Source: Oscillatoria sp. Prado101 (lineage in GTDB: Bacteria; Cyanobacteriota; Cyanobacteriia; Cyanobacteriales; Oscillatoriaceae). From it: a stretch of DNA of 6,214 nucleotides. The DNA is taken from NCBI GenBank assembly GCA_025454445.1, contig JALOOK010000296.1, positions 1 to 6,214 on the forward strand, written 5' to 3'. Position numbers and translations under genes: made by a program. Positions 6,122 to 6,214 of the stretch are shown here, in pieces. Numbering within the stretch: position 1 is the first letter of the stretch; every line of letters begins with the position of its first letter. The notes below the pieces were generated by a model. That model was not told the DNA's origin, ran no database searches, and was given only the letters and a program-made list of their open reading frames with translations.

Positions 6122-6214
6122 CTATTTCTCTAATTGCTCGTTGGCGTGTTCTAATTTCTCGTTAGCCAGCATTAATTGCCACTGGCTGTGGTAGTTGGCC
6201 ATCAAAATCGCCGA
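6122..6214 (-). pseudogene. Upstream fragment of the interrupted histidine kinase, partial
   Basis: In the same frame as the kinase transmitter, the minus strand from the right edge reads 30 codons without a stop, ending ANEKLEHANEQLEK, then TAG at 6124-6122. The frame resumes with SLTLEIKVADRTAEL and runs on to the H-box. Both sides look like one continuous coiled-coil linker of the type that joins sensor domains to HisKA in cyanobacterial kinases, where a Tyr or Gln is common at the stop position. A single base change explains the stop: CAG to TAG, or TAT/TAC to TAG. No frameshift is needed. The upstream sensor domains lie outside the window. Confidence 0.75.

Overview
The window looks like chromosomal DNA from a filamentous (Oscillatoriales-like) cyanobacterium. 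DnaK is of the cyanobacterial DnaK2 type throughout. The histidine kinase has the long HisKA variant common in filamentous cyanobacteria. One perfect HIP1 octamer (GCGATCGC) is present, and the intergenic DNA is full of palindromic and heptamer repeats typical of these genomes. The genus assignment is only an impression.

Layout: 1-253 is an array of ten head-to-tail copies of a small hairpin unit that runs off the left edge. 254-595 is gene-free, with one palindrome and a weak hairpin near its right end. 596-1186 (+) encodes a small heat shock protein (Hsp20/alpha-crystallin family). After a 273-bp leader containing a 47-bp imperfect inverted repeat, 1460-3373 (+) encodes DnaK2. A perfect 10-bp-stem hairpin separates dnaK2 from the convergent malQ gene (3436-4947, -), which encodes 4-alpha-glucanotransferase. 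Upstream of malQ lies a 138-bp nested-palindrome (MITE-like) element, 4990-5127, which includes a likely intrinsic terminator for the gene behind it. From 5174 to the right edge (-) is a sensor histidine kinase gene. Its reading frame is broken by a TAG at 6122-6124 in the coiled-coil linker just ahead of the HisKA domain.

How the genes work together: Hsp20 and DnaK2 form a plausible proteostasis pair, with the small Hsp holding unfolded clients and the DnaK system refolding them. MalQ acts in glycogen and maltodextrin turnover, and the kinase in two-component signalling. Neither has an evident functional link to the chaperones.

I found no clear new multi-gene system. The points most worth a second look are the interrupted kinase, the REP-like hairpin units carrying a GTAG tetranucleotide (two different families on the same strand), the nested palindrome at the malQ promoter, the inverted repeat in the dnaK2 leader, and an apparent excess of RCCGGY across the window.
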